Below the pieces are notes generated by a model that worked only from the letters and a program-made list of their open reading frames with translations, was not told where the DNA came from and searched no databases. From the NCBI GenBank assembly GCA_963402885.1, contig OY727097.1, forward strand, positions 21,948,001 to 22,012,000: DNA of 64,000 nt, given 5' to 3'. Position numbers and translations under genes: made by a program. The first letter of the stretch is position 1; each line of letters opens with the position of its first letter. Below are positions 44,786 to 58,200 of this stretch, in pieces. This stretch comes from Antedon bifida (lineage: Eukaryota > Echinodermata > Crinoidea > Comatulida > Antedonidae).

Positions 44786-47700
44786 CCTTTTGCAATTTGA
44801 TGTATTTTTTTTGTTTTGTCTTAATTATGCCAAGTAAAATTAATTTCCATTTTAAAGTGGGCCAATAGCTAAATTTGTACCTACAGTAGTATTAATTGAC
44901 TTTGTAACAATAAGAGGAATCAAAGGGATATTGACACTGATCAAATGGGTATGTCATCGATAAATACAACTACTGTACAGAGAATGTATTCAATATAGTC
45001 AAAAGTAATACATATGTCAAAGTCAAATAAGGGAATTATAGAAATCCATCTATACAGAACATGTAGATGTATGGACTGAATGGGTACAGATTATACAGCA
45101 TTGGCAAGAATAACAGCATTTTGTTTTAATCAGTTAAAAAACGGAAAAAAAAAAAAGAATTAATAACGAACAAAAATCTTAAATACTGTGAGAAAGATGA
45201 AAAACTGCAGTTTTACCATTACAATTAGAATGCCAACCTTTATAGCATACAGCCAGGAATGTGTGATACAGTACCATAAATAGAAAATATACAATCAATC
45301 ACACTCCATTGATTTTGGAAATCAGTGGTTCGGTGAACTTGCAATTAATTAGATTGCCAATTGAATTTTGTATCTCAATTTTGTATGAAATATTTCTTGG
45401 GAATGTGCTTGAAAGGCCTGATCTATGACCAACCAATCTTCTAATTCCATTTCATAATTAAGTCAACTACTGTACTACTATTTCATTAATTTTATAATAT
45501 TAATAAATCTATTTTCGCATGATTACAGTACAATCTAGTGGTATTCGATGATCATGACATAATAAATAATGCAGATATTGTCGTATATAGAATTTCTAGG
45601 ATAGTTCAGTATTATATTTTAGTATACCCTTTTTATAATATGATTCTATGGTTACCGTATCAAACAGACATTTTATTTCTAAATTCGTTAAAAGACATGT
45701 AATAAAAATGTCTAGCTTATTCCATGTTCTGCTGTTGTCGTCATAGTTAAGAACTGCTTTATATGCCTTAATCCCTTCAAACAAGATATTTTATGTGCAA
45801 CTATAAATAATTTACATTCAATTTAGTGGACAAATTTCTTTAGCGATTACAATAAACTTCAAAATGATGTCTAATACAGATGTTTTGCGTGTCCCCTCTC
45901 ACTTTGCTTGACGTCACAAACATGCAACAGGATTGCTTGTGTATTGACTTAATTTTACTGTATATTTCAATACAATATGAATGGATAATTCTAAATGGAA
46001 AAAGTATAGACAACCTACAATTTACTGTAGTTAGGGAGAAAACAGTTCATTTAATGCATCTTTTACATTAAATTAAGCTAACATTTTATTTAGGTGTTTA
46101 ATTCATCTTACAATGTTCATAATACGCATTTGTTTACAATTCATTACAGTACAGTATGCGGTTGTGGGAAAATCATTGATTTAGATAGAAAGCAACCTCT
46201 TAAATAATAATACAGGTATTGAAACTTTACATACTGTGAAACCTCGAAAAGAAGCACAGTATAATTTAAGTACAGTAAAATTGTCATCTTAGTACTGCTC
46301 ACAATACAGAGTACATGGTTTGCTGTTATGTAAAAATGGTACACTATTCTACACTCAGTACAGTGCATAACAAAATTAACTAAAATGCCTGAAGACAATA
46401 ATTACAACTATCTGTTTGTTGCCCAGAAGGGAAACATTCAAACATTTTGAATAATTCATTGATCTTCCAATGGGTATTCAACGATGAATAATGAACATTT
46501 AATGGAAATTGTGTAAATAAAAAATTAATTCATATAACTGTACCGAAATTTTAAGATTGCAGACATGAACCAGTGGCCTACATTATTGTACAGTACTAAA
46601 GTTTTAATTTAGAATTTGCAAATTTACATCTCTTTTTAAACTTTCACCTTTATATTTATCTGCATAAGTAGTAGAGTATGCCTTTACATAAGTTTGGGTG
46701 ATCTAAACTGAACTTGTTGATTGTGTGTGCTGTATTTAAAGATTGTATATCAGTCAAAAAATAACAGAAAGCATTACTCTCCAAACATGAAAGCCAGTTT
46801 TTGTGAATTACAGTACTGCAATATCACCGTCTAACATTACTGTACATCTGGGGGCTTATGATTATGAAGAATTATTATTATGGGAAAAAAAGAATTAAAG
46901 AAATATATATCCACGATAAAATCCTTCCATAATGAAAAATCATAAATTACTTGAGCTGCAACGGTCAAGAATATGATTAACTGTAAACACCTTTTCTTGA
47001 CACTAAGTGCTCTTATCATATTTAAATTGAATAAGAATCAATACACTTAAATTGGTTTAAAATCCTAATTCCAATGGCTCCAAGTTGCATACTACTGTAC
47101 TATATGTATTACTGTAAATTCAAAAACACATCAAAATCCAGGTAAAGTAGATCAAATACAAGGGTGAATTAATGTAGGGCAAAGGTCAATTCACAAAATA
47201 ACATACACCATGAAGTTAGGAGTATTTTTTTATGAAAAATATTATTCAATTAAATTGTGGGTAGAGTAATTTCAGTTTTAACCAACACCATATACCTCAA
47301 CAATTACAGTAAATTTGGTTTTCCAGATCATTTTACAGGGTAGACACATCATCATGTTCAAATTACTGTTGCAATGCCTTGTAGCATTAGATACCATTTG
47401 TACCACCTGTTATGGTGATGTACAGTATTTACTGAAATGTTGTGGGGAATAAAATGTTATAAATCTTTTATCTACGAATCTATAAATTGGGGCTAAATTG
47501 TATTCCAATTTCATCATAAATTTGGATACAAATAATGTTCAATTAATGGTTGATGATGATTTTTTTTCACATTGTCAAGACTGCATTGACTTTAATACAC
47601 AAAACATATTCTGAATTTTACCACAGAGCTAAATGTTGAAGATCGCTCTACACATCATGTTTGAACATTAAAATAATCTAAAAGTGTGAACTATACATTA

Positions 47701-50249
47701 CAATTTAACACTAAAGTACTGTACGGTAGACCTACAATACACTGTTGCTAGATTCTTAATAACAGTCATTACAAGTCACTAAATATGTTCTACAGCAATT
47801 AAACAAATGGAAATTAATTTACATATTTGGCCCACTTGAAAATATTTAGAATAGAAAAAAAACATTCATTGGAAATATAAAAATCAAAACATGTGCCGCA
47901 TGCAAGCAATTACAATTGTTGGAAATAATACATTTGTATACAAAAGTACTGCAGGCAGAGAAAATCAATTTAGTATGACATGCATTTCAGTATGTACTGT
48001 AGGCGTCCAGAATACAAATTGTGTGATACTGACAGAAGTGACGCTATGTACACGATGATTGCAATTTATAATGTTTCATTTAAATCCTGTGGCATGGGAT
48101 GTGTATAGTTTGTATGTAGAATGAAATAGATTTGAAATAGTTGAAAGAAAAGTACTAACTGTACGATGACAGACAGACCTACTGTACACTAATAAAATTA
48201 AAATGTAGTAAAAAATACACACTAAATCACATTTTATGGTACTGAAATACTACATTTGAACATAGTCAATAGAAATTGAATGATTTGAAATCAAGTACAC
48301 AATCCTAATGACAGCCGAGTATTTATCTTACTGTAAGAAGATATGAAGGATCATTTACCGGAATATTTAATAATTGTATGAGATGAGTATATTAATTCTC
48401 TTAATAAAAATATAAACAAAGTTGCAAAAAAGTTGACAATTTGTAGAATATATTGTAAGGCTGTGTTAACAAAAACATGCCAATACAAGAACCAAAAAAA
48501 CAAAATGCTTCAATCCTTACGTACAGCAGTTACGAAAAAGGCATTGGATACCTTAGTAATTTGTTGCGGTTAAATTTGTTGAGAAAAGTAACATAATTTG
48601 CTTCTTTCTTTAATATCTGAAGAAAGGACATTACACTAGAACGTATAAAGAAACAATGTACCATGTACCCTGTAAATTTGCCAAGTAAACTCAAGTCTCC
48701 AAAGCTCCATTAAAATCAGACAGACAGAGATTAAAAACTAAGGACTGATTAATGACACAACTTATCCAGGAACGTCCCCAGAATTAAGTTGTAAACGCAT
48801 CCTAAGTACACAATTTCAAAAATCAATTAACTGTTTGTACCTTAAAAAATATATAATTCCATTCTATTTATATTTTAATCTGAACAATAAATTTTATAGA
48901 CGGCTCTTCTTTTACTATTAAAAACCCAATGCAACATACTAAGCGCCTAATTGTAATTGAAACTGTGATCGCCTTTTTGAAATATTTAATTTTTTTTTGG
49001 CAACAAAAATGTTTCATTGTTAAGTACAGTATCAGTATCACACCGATTTTGAAGATTGTTATTTTATTTTAGTGTTTTTAATAGAAGAAGTCTGTGTTTT
49101 CCAGAAGCAGATTTTGCCAGCAAGATTTGCCTGACTAAATTGGGTCCAACCGGTATTAAAAATGGTGTAAGAAAGTAGTAGTATCTATTACTATTAGTGG
49201 TAGAATAGGCCTAGCAATTAAAAACATAGACCAAGAGCAATCAAAGACAACTGTGGATATGTTGTCAATTGGATAGACAAAGTACAATATTGTTTGACTT
49301 TTCTGTACTTAGATTAGTTGTTATTAATATTATATCAATTGATTTTTGGGCGAACAGGCCCCATGATACAGATTGAGATTGTCTACATTAATCACACAGC
49401 CACCAGAGCCTGACAGGCAACTTAAAGTCTGTATTTACAGAGTGTGTCAGGAAATCAACCGAATGAATTATATTGTTTTGACAGGAAGCATTAGAGTGTA
49501 TATTCTCTAAAAAAGGATAAGGCTGGACAAGGTGTTGTTGTACTTAAAAGAATTGCATAAGTACATAATTCTCATTCCGAAACCATTTTAGACTGAGACC
49601 TAGATTCATTTTGTAATCTATACTACTGTAGAAATTTATATGAAGACAATTTATTATTATAAATGATATTATAATGTTAAATAAATCATTGAAATATTTA
49701 AGACAATTTTAAAACCCATGAAAAATTGTCTTAGGTTGTGAAAACAGGGCACACAACATCCTTTTATTGTAGAATTTAACCATCTCCACTGCAGTACTGT
49801 AGGCCTACCTTATCACATGCATGTTTAAAGCGACACTATGGTTGCTGTTCTATAAATGTTTGCAAGATCATTGGATTCATTCTTCTTTTAGTTATTTCTT
49901 CGCACATACACCAGGAGAAGAACCAATCACATCCACATTATATCATAGCGCTGCTTTTTCCTCTGAACTCCAAGAGTGCTGACAAACACTAAAATCATAG
50001 GACTTTTAGTCCAGCATTTACGAGGGTTTTTTAATTAATCTCAATTTGTGATATTTGGCGATAAAAATTGTTCGTACAGATCAATACATTTTAAATCTTC
50101 TTTCCGATCATATTTTACATGATTGATATGATGAACAAGTTTGTTTGGCCCAACATCAATGTCCACAATATTGTACTTTCCATTTTTACTTAAAAGTTAT
50201 TCCTGAGACTGGGAATAAGTTCATGGTACAGTAAACGATGCTGTAAGCA

Positions 50250-51375
50250 TCATCCATCTACAGGTTCCCCTAAATATACCATGGCTACTTCCGTGTTGCC
50301 ATACACAGCCGATATGGCTGGGTAGAGAGTTTCATTTGGAAGGCCGCGGAATGCAACTCCCATAAATTCATACCCTCGCTCAAATGCTAAGTAATTGTCT
50401 TCCATATCCAGTATGACCCGTATTCGTTCTCCAACCTGAGGAAAATAATTTCCAGTTTTTAATCTGTATTCATAGTGACTGTATAACATTGACTGGATAG
50501 GACAGTCACTTTGTTTGATTTCCTTTCTTGTGAGTGTAAGGAAGGAAGGTACAGGATTCGAGAGGTTTACAGGTTCTACACGGAAAGGTTCCCCATTAAT
50601 GTAAGATCTTTCTCTATGTATGGTTATGTACTGTACTGTAACTGTATTTTCTGTGTTTTCTTGAGTTTTGAGGGTTAGCCTGGCTTTCCCCACAAAACCT
50701 ATTTAGTATTAGGCCTAAACCCTGTAATTTGAACTACAAACAAGTTATTATTAAGAACAGCGATTAAAAAGAAATAATAAATGGGCTTCATACCTCATAT
50801 TTCGGTGGATTATTGCACTGGGGAAAATTTCCTTGTTGGTCACCATTGTGTAAAAGAAAATTGTCTACAAGATTCCAGCCCCAGCTTTTGTCATTGCTAC
50901 CAAGTAATCCTGTGTATCCAGGACATTGCATCGGGGCATCTTTGGTTGCAATGCCGACTACAGCTACCGTTCCAAGTGGACCTTCCCACCAAATTTCCCA
51001 AGTGTGTCGACCCGTTTCAAAGCCACGTTTTCCCCTTGCACCATCTGTACTTTGTGCAACTGGACTTCTATGTAATACAAACCCATTCTTTTTTACAAAT
51101 ACATTTTGTGAGCAATCGTTCGGGTTCCAAGTGTAGTAGAGCGCTCGAAGTTTCGATTTGTACGTCGGGACGTTTGACAGAAAGTCTCCGTTCAAAACAT
51201 CTTCTGCGAGTCTTTTTAGACATTGCACCCGCCAGATCATACTGTCTTCATCATTTAGATGATTGTGCCAGTGTTTACAAACAAGCGAAACATTCAAAAG
51301 ATCTGGTAAATCCAGTAGAGAAAAGATTATTTCTAAGCAAGTTTTAGGAAGATCCGCCCATGAGGATACAGCCAT
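50250..51375 (-). CDS. FBXO45: FBXO45, F-box and SPRY domain E3 ligase subunit
   Basis: Two exons: 51375-50794 and 50435-50250, one GT-AG intron in phase 0, 768 nt, 255 residues (human 286; the difference is the low-complexity N-terminus of vertebrates). Residues 6 to about 45 form the F-box ([20 protein letters not shown], then VCKHWHNHL). A SPRY domain from about residue 80 to the end contains [52 protein letters not shown], then after the intron [13 protein letters not shown] and the terminal VYLGEPVDG. In animals FBXO45 pairs with SKP1 and the RING protein MYCBP2/Highwire in neurons, controlling synapse and axon proteins. The ATG at 51375 is the start. An in-frame TTG five codons upstream is not a eukaryotic start. 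Confidence 0.97.
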
Positions 51376-51676
51376 CTTGAATTGACCCAAAAAAGGTCAC
51401 CCAACAAAACTTCATACATTTTCAAAACAATAGAGGGCGATAAACTAATTGTATCAATGTCTCCCTCTGTCATTTCTATTTCGAGATAGATAGTCATTTC
51501 TCAAACAACACCACACAGATAAAAATATAAATATTTCGTTTGATTCAGCTGTATTTCAATTTACATACAAATTTATATTGCATTCGATGAATTCGAAACA
51601 TTTTTTTGTGATATAAGTATAATAAACATGCGAGTATAGTATAGGTCTGTTGATAAAGTATAGCCTACTTGGTTTA
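51376..51676. other. FBXO45 promoter region
   Basis: Spacer between the FBXO45 start and the duplicated block. No obvious TATA box near the ATG, and no gene. Confidence 0.4.
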
Positions 51677-51774
51677 CATAACGTTTACATAAGTTTTTAT
51701 ATGTATAGGCGCGCCTAGGCCTAATAGCCTACCATATTATAGGCCCCCCTAAGTGTTTTTTACTTTCTGCAAAA

Positions 51775-51955
51775 TAACTTATTTTTTTAACTATTATTAA
51801 ATGATCACATTTCAAATTGCAAAAGTATGCCTAACAAAATTTCCAGTCTGAAGTCGGAGATGCTACTCACCGTGGTAGACTGATGTGTCAACATCATTGG
51901 TATCAACACAAACTTGTACCAAGGATGGCTAACAGCATCACGCTTAACCCATTAC
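51775..51955. repeat. internal direct repeat, copy R1
   Basis: Blocks ATTATTAAATGATCACATTT, CAGTCTGAAGTCGGAGATGC, GTGGTAGACTG and ATGGCTAACAGCATCACGCT. The same series occurs at 55325-55578, 56870-57083 and 61170-61430, that is, before and after the gene in each unit. Confidence 0.85.
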
Positions 51956-52104
51956 CAAACAAAAGGCTCGCATTCATATTTCTAGCTTGCAATAAATATA
52001 ATTTATATTTGAACTCCTAGCACACAGAACAAAAAATATTGAAAAAGAGAGATAATTCTTAATGATAAAATAGAAACATGATTGATTATAAGTAACTAGT
52101 AACG

Positions 52105-52215
52105 ATGGTTCTCGGAATGTTTGAATGACTCGGGTAAAAATATTTTAGAAGGACGTTCTGGCTTGTTGAACGTTTTCTGTCGGTTAATTATTGAAATGCT
52201 TGAAATAAAGAAAAT
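52105..52215 (+). mobile_element. LINE 3' remnant in unit 1
   Basis: Matches 58055-58200 of unit 2 (AACGATGGTTCTCGGAATGT, TGACTCGGGTAAAAA, a GAATGAAATGAATAAA tail). The coding part present in unit 2 is missing here, so it was either deleted here or arranged differently before duplication. Confidence 0.7.
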
Positions 52216-52587
52216 GAATGAAATGAATAAACACGATCCAATTATTAGTCTTTAAAACGTTTCTTTTTAATTTTGCTTATGTACATTTGTTTAGTTGAAA
52301 ATACAATCTTCAATGGATAACAAAAATAGGTTAGCAGACCACCAGTTGCAGCACAGCGTGTTGCTCTGATATATGAAAAAGGCGCATTGTCTATAAGATC
52401 ACCATAGCAATAATGCGCACTTACGCTCGCGTAAACAATGTATTGTGACGTTTATTCTATATCTATGGTACCGTAGAATAAACAGACGCCATTTTCTGTT
52501 TGATATTTCTCACAGAAAGCTCCTTTCAAAAAAGCTCCTAAGTTATTTGAATAATATCGATACATTTGTAATATCATACTAAGAAAT

Positions 52588-54926
52588 ATGATCGGAAGTA
52601 ACAAGGAAAAGATCAAGAACATCTTTAATGGTACAATTACTTCAAAAGGTAGTGAACAATATCTTAAATTGCAAATTTTATTACACAATTTTCTTAAGCC
52701 ACCAACCACACTGCACTGATGATATGATTTGCAAAATCGGTTCATACGTACCGCCGCGCCACAAAAACGGCCTTTCGGTGGGTTGACAGACCAAACTTAC
52801 GCTCGCACCAAATACACCATTGCTACTATTATTATATACATACAAAAATTACTCAAAATTTGTATCATTAATTATATTTAATATTAGGCCTTGACATTGT
52901 TAGTATTGTCATTTATTATCTATTCGAAGTTTAGGGTTTCAGTCACGTCTAATTATAAATTGATTTTTTAATTAGCCTGAGACCTACACTAAAGCTAGTC
53001 CTAAACATTAATAATAAACATTATGATATATATTAACATGTGACAGATTCTGGAGAATTCCGTGATGTTCGTTCAACGGATGATGAAAAGTCACATTCTA
53101 ATAATGCCCTCAACAGAAAGAAGCGAAAATGGCGAAACTTAAAGCCATTAACATCAGACATTAAAGCCACAAAGGTCCAATCAAAATCAAGCGGCCATGG
53201 CGGGAAATCAACATTACCAATGAACTGAGAAGTTCAACAACGAAACTGAAGGTGAGTGGTTTTTAGCATTGTATTTTATAGAAAGAGTGTACAGTCGACA
53301 TACTAAGAATGTTTCAAAATATGGACATCATTTTTAAGATAAGCTTATAGACTGTATATTTGTGTTCTTTCAATGTTTCTTATAGTTGTTATAATAGGTC
53401 GTATTAGTTTAGTTTATTTATTTTAGTTTAAATATTTAATTTATCAATATACATAGAAAATACAATAGAAAAAAATGTTTTTATTGTAGAAAAAGGAATC
53501 TATATCTCAAGTTGTTGAAGAAACATTAAAGATGTACCGCGCAGCTTCTTACAATATTGACCACTTTCCACAACTTTCTGACAGTGAGTTACAGTACAGT
53601 CTTAACTCTTATAATGTATTTCTGTATAACCAGGGAAGAGTGAAACGTTCACTCTTCTTTGTATATAGTATATAAGTAATAAATCCAAAGGCAAATTACT
53701 GAAAATAATGACAATGCTGTGGGAATCAGTGGCTTGATCTCAATGGAGATACAAAATAATATAAGCAAAATGCTAAATCAAAACGATAAACAGCCAACAC
53801 TAGCCCTTCATTATATTTATACATTTTGTCTTCATTTCTTATACAATCTACTACTGTAGGCCTACATTAGCCATAACTTCGATGGCGCCTTACAGTGACA
53901 TTTTTATTCCTTTTTAAATCATGGCAATTTAGGATATTTTGTTTGGCAGCTCCAATTTAATCTCGTCTCTCATGTGTAACTTGTTTTAAGACCAAAATGC
54001 CATTTTTAAAAATTGTGTTTATTTTAGGTATCCATGTGGAGAAGCCAAGTTTTGTCTACAGCGACGGAAGTGATACCCATTTATGTGCATCCTCGCGTTC
54101 GCCAGCTAAGAGTCTTTATGATGGTAAAAATTTGAATGTAAAAAAAGATATAATAATTACAAATATAGTTCATCTTACTTTTTATTACAGATCTTTATCG
54201 CCACTCTCTCGAGCTTCGCGTTGCAAGAAACGCTACGATAGAACCATCCACTCCATCCAGAAGTCGAGGAAATGTTTAAAGACTAACTCACCGTACTGGA
54301 GCTGGCTGAGACATCATGTGGCTGGTACCAAACCAAACAGAAAATTCATACGTAGATTGCTGAGTAGTATTAAAGACATTGCTAAGTTTAATGCTGAAAG
54401 TATAGCTGGTAAGTATGCATCTCCTCACTGCAAGTCGGAAACCCAAGAAGTAGGTATAAACATTGGTAACATTGATAGGCTCTGTAATGAAAACAATGTT
54501 AGACAGTCAACAGCTTCTAGTAGCCATACCAGGAGATCCAAACGGGTATGTTTCAGCACTCATGACACGCCAGACCTACCATCAGTTGATGAAATGCTTG
54601 ATGCTGATCGGAGTTGCAGGAGAAAGTTGCCACTGCGTAAGAGGTCCAATGGAAGCTGCAGTACCATCATGATACCTACACTCATGTATAGCTCTACTAA
54701 GCAATCTAAACGAGTGTGTTTTAACATTCACGACACACCAGAGTTACTATCAGTTGATGCAATGCTTGATGCTGATCGGAGTCGCCAAAGAAAAGTGCCA
54801 CTGCGTAGAAAAGCTGAGAGTTGTAGTACCATCATAACACCAACAATCATACATAGCTCTACTAGACATGATGTAATGCTTGATGCTGATCGGATTTGGA
54901 GGAGAAAGGTTCCATTGCGTAAGTAG
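52588..54926 (+). pseudogene. duplicated gene copy 1, frameshifted, RVxF-module protein
   Basis: Exons by comparison with copy 2: 52588-52648, 53047-53251, 53490-53583, 54028-54926, all GT-AG. The second exon has two extra bases in GACATTAAAGCC (copy 2: GACATAAGCC), so the frame shifts and reaches a stop at about 53228 instead of continuing into the IKIKRPWREI segment. A shortened product could start at the in-frame Met at 53532 in exon 3, because exons 3 and 4 stay open and encode the same modules as copy 2. Here the third module is longer, ending MLDADRIWRRKVPLRK. Hence it is either a pseudogene or an N-truncated paralogue. A sequencing or assembly error at the 2-nt site would restore a full gene. 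Confidence 0.6.
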
Positions 54927-55324
54927 TTTGATACAGTAAGTATACATGTTTAGCTGGTTAATTGAACTACGGAGGAATTTTAAACTTAACATAACGAACA
55001 TAAATATAAGAAGGATATTTAGTCACTATAGATCTAAATCCATTGGCAGACCGTTTAAGACATTACGTTATTTACTAGGTAATAGGCGTATCATGTAAGG
55101 GTACACACGCGCGTGTAGGTGGTCTTAAAATTTATTGAAATCTATGGCTACGTAAAAGCACACTTTTATCTGTACAGTACACTAGGAAATCTACGACATC
55201 TTGATAATGCGAGTAGGCCTATACTATATGATGATAACATAATTAATTTGGTCTTACTATACTAACGAATAGTACAATTTACTTTTCGAGATTATGGATA
55301 CTAATAATCGCATATAATTATTTT

Positions 55325-55578
55325 TTATAATTATCTGATGTTGTTTTTACTTAAAATATTTTTAAAACTATTATTAAAAGATCACTTTTCAAATTACTAA
55401 AGTAAGCCTAACAGTTCTTTTCAAATATTATTTCACTAATTTGGCCAATTTGGAAAGAAAACAAAATTTCCAGTCTGAAGTCGGAGATGCTACCTCATCG
55501 TGGTAGACTGGTGTCAACATCATTGGTATCAACACAAAATGATACCAAAGATGGCTAACAGCATCACGCTTAAACGAT
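55325..55578. repeat. internal direct repeat, copy R2
   Basis: Same block series as R1. It adds TTCTTTTCAAATATTATTTC and CTAATTTGGCCAATTTGG between the two conserved ends. It lies downstream of gene copy 1. Confidence 0.85.
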
Positions 55579-56806
55579 CCCAACGAATTCGCTCGCGTAC
55601 CATTAGGTTGTGCCCACAGATGGACGTATATCTCGAATACACAGTAATTTCAGCGTAAAAAAACTAGCAATGTCAAATGTACTTACCACAGGACTATATA
55701 ATACATAATTGTCATTGAATAAATAGACACAATTATTTATGCAGTCAACTAAAATTAGGACCCTGGGAATTACTTCCGAAAGAGAAACAAAATGTTTGAT
55801 TTTTTGACTCATTTAAACAAATCCAATTTATGTTTTGTTCGTAACATTAAAGTTGAGGGAAGGTACAAAGAGGAACCATTTAAAATTTATTCTTTATCCA
55901 CTCAACAACGAAATATTGTTTTCAAGTTTTATAGGCCTATAAATAATATACCACTAAATACAGTAAAACGTTTGCGATTTAATACTTTGTTAAAACTGTC
56001 ACTGTCATAGTCGATTAAAAGAGTAAAGTACATGTGACGATACACCACGACGTTTAAATTATATTTTTGGTAATTATTAATTAATACAAACGTTGAGAAG
56101 CAATCAGTATTATAGTTTATTTGTATATTATGTGTTTATAATCTAACAGTGGGGTCTCCCACACTCACTGTAATACAGTTTATTTGTGAATATGTTTATA
56201 TTATATCTAACAGTACCAACACCCACAGTAAAAAATTTGCGATTCAATGTTATATTTTTTGTTCTGTACACAGTAGGCCACGGACTTGAATAAAAGTTCA
56301 TTATTATTTGATTGATTGATAAGCTAAATCAACTACAGAATGAAAACTAAATCCAATCCAAATTGACACAATCTCAAAAACATTTATGTGTACAGTATTT
56401 AATATACAAATTTATGATTAATTTTACCTTACAACATGTTTACTACAGTGATTTTTAACAACAATAATTTATTATAAATCATTATAATTTTCTCAGTTAA
56501 ATTATTAAATAGAATACAAATATTTCTTTTAAAAAGGTCATTCGACGGCGGACGAAACAATTTTAAGAATTGTTCTTCTTGCTTTCATATTATGTTCATA
56601 TAAAGTAAAAACAATTATTTTAATTTTATTCAATAATTTCTGCTTTTATTTATTTTTTTGTTTATGTGGATTTTACTGCTGCTGGAAAAATGCACAATCT
56701 GACGATAAATAAAATATGACCAAAGAGGATCGGAAGGACTGTCGTGTTGGACTCGACCATTATATTCAATGACTAATCTGACATGTAAAGTGACTTATTA
56801 AATTAT
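55579..56806. other. 3' part of unit 1, no gene
   Basis: The frame at 55792-56010 (YSLSTQQRNIVF, NNIPLNTVKRLRF) is present in unit 2 only with indels that break it, so I do not call it coding. The rest is AT-rich. Confidence 0.5.
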
Positions 56807-56869
56807 TAAATAACGTTTACATAAGTTTTTATTTATGTATAGGCCTAGGTAAGTGTTTTTTACTTTCTG

Positions 56870-57083
56870 TAAAATAACTTTTTAACTATTATTAAATGAT
56901 CACATTTCAAATTGCAAAAGTATGCGTAACATTTCTTTCCAAATATGATTTGACTAATTAATTTGGTCAATTAAAAATAAACACGACAACATTTTCAGTC
57001 TGAAGTTGGAGATGCTACTCACCGTCGTAGACTGATGGTATCAACACAAACTTGTACCAAGGATGGCTAACAGCATCACGCTT
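56870..57083. repeat. internal direct repeat, copy R3
   Basis: Upstream copy in unit 2, with the same CAGTCTGAAGTTGGAGATGC and ATGGCTAACAGCATCACGCT blocks. Confidence 0.85.
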
Positions 57084-57194
57084 AACTCATTCCCAAAAGA
57101 GGCTGTTTTCCTATTTCTAGCTTGAAATAAATAGAATTTATATTTGAATTCCTCGCAGAACAAAACATGTTGAATAAAATAGAAACTCGATTGG

Positions 57195-58200
57195 GCAGGT
57201 TACGCCGATGATATCGTGTTGTATCTATTTTCGTTTGCTTCACTCGAATCATCACTCTCCTTGATCGATTCCATTTTCAAACAATTAAAACTGAAAATAA
57301 ATGCGACTAAAACAGAAACCATGACTACCAATCGTAAATTCACATATGGAGAAGATGTTTATCCCAAGAGTGTTATATCCCTTGAGGGAAACCTATCAAA
57401 AACACCGATAGGTTTCGCTATCTTGGCTCTCAAATCGTCCATGACCAGAATACCATAGGAGACTGGCTGGGAATTCAATAGTCGCATCGAATCTGCCAAA
57501 AACAAATTTTCGTCAATGAAGAATGTTTTATTAAATCATAATATTCTTCTCCAAACTCGTTTGATTTTCCTACGAGCTTATATTCGAAGTCGATTGACAT
57601 TCAATTGTCAAAACTGGGGTTTAACGTCTGCACAATCAAATAAACTTGATTCGACCTGGTGTACGTTTTTACGACGAATGATCACGAAAAAACACTTTAG
57701 ATGATGAATGTTATAAACTGTATTACACCAACATCGACATTTACAATAATATGTAAGACATGTGATTTATCTACATTCATCAAAACCCAGAAACGAAATT
57801 ATGCTGCACATCTGATTAGATCCGATAATGATCGGATGACGAAAAAGCTATTCTTCAAAGATGACAAATGCTCGAAACGTGGTAGAAATACGAACACGTT
57901 ATTCAAACAAGTTCTAGATAATGTTGGAATGGTCAGACAAGCGCGCCTTCATTAACAACTCGAAGGCCCGCTTATTTTGAATCGGCATTTATTTATCATA
58001 TGCCATCTAGAACACTCTGTCAGAGTTAGAGATTACATTTTTATATTATATATATATAGTAACGATGGTTCTCGGAATGTTAATGACTCGGGTAAAAAGA
58101 TTTTAGAAGAAGGACGTTCTGGCTTGTTGGACGTTTTCAGTCGGTTCCAATTATTGAAATGCTTGAAATAAAGAAAATGAATGAATGAATAAACACGATC
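57195..58200 (+). mobile_element. decayed LINE, RT C-terminal half
   Basis: Opens with a reverse-transcriptase YADD box (about 57201-57212, context GYADDIVLY). It continues with LKLKINATKTETMT and, after a frameshift, FRYLGSQI. Next come IESAKNKFSSMKNVL, FLRAYIRSRLTF, CQNWGLT and FLRRMI, a YAAHLIRSDNDRMTKKLFF block, and a GRSGLLDVFSRFQLLK end. A GAATGAATGAATAAA-type tail follows. At least two frameshifts and the missing 5' part make it dead. It differs in sequence and tail from the elements at 10370 and 35245, so it belongs to another family. Confidence 0.85.

Larger units (their letters stand above)
38931..50249. other. long gene-poor stretch downstream of FBXO45
   Basis: No coding exon with splice support is visible over 11 kb. 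The contents are degenerate GATGAT-rich DNA (39480-40140), a more complex block at 40220-40520, dispersed repeat copies, a MITE (42991-43278), an imperfect tandem repeat (43740-43930), a 31-bp minisatellite (44495-44785), and very AT-rich DNA with frequent TACAGTAC/TACTGTA words. Part of the right side may be 3' UTR of FBXO45: a minus-strand AATAAA lies at 49763-49768, about 480 nt after its stop. Confidence 0.5.
51677..56806 (+). repeat. tandem duplication, unit 1 (about 5.1 kb)
   Basis: From the word AACGTTTACATAAG onward this unit is collinear with 56807-63092. Long stretches differ only by scattered substitutions and small indels. It contains one gene copy (52588-54926), a short LINE 3' remnant (about 52105-52215) and two internal direct repeats at 51775 and 55325. 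Confidence 0.92.

Noticed and set aside
50781-51347. 188-codon plus-strand frame
   Set aside because: Antisense shadow of FBXO45 exon 1.
51376-51390. N-terminal extension of FBXO45 by five codons
   Set aside because: It begins with TTG, and the ATG at 51375 gives the expected N-terminus.
52452-52745. 97-codon minus-strand frame with a hydrophobic segment
   Set aside because: It overlaps the first exon of the duplicated gene on the other strand and is not kept intact in unit 2.
55792-56010. Frame with YSLSTQQRNIVF in unit 1
   Set aside because: Broken by indels in unit 2 and without splice or start support; treated as non-coding.
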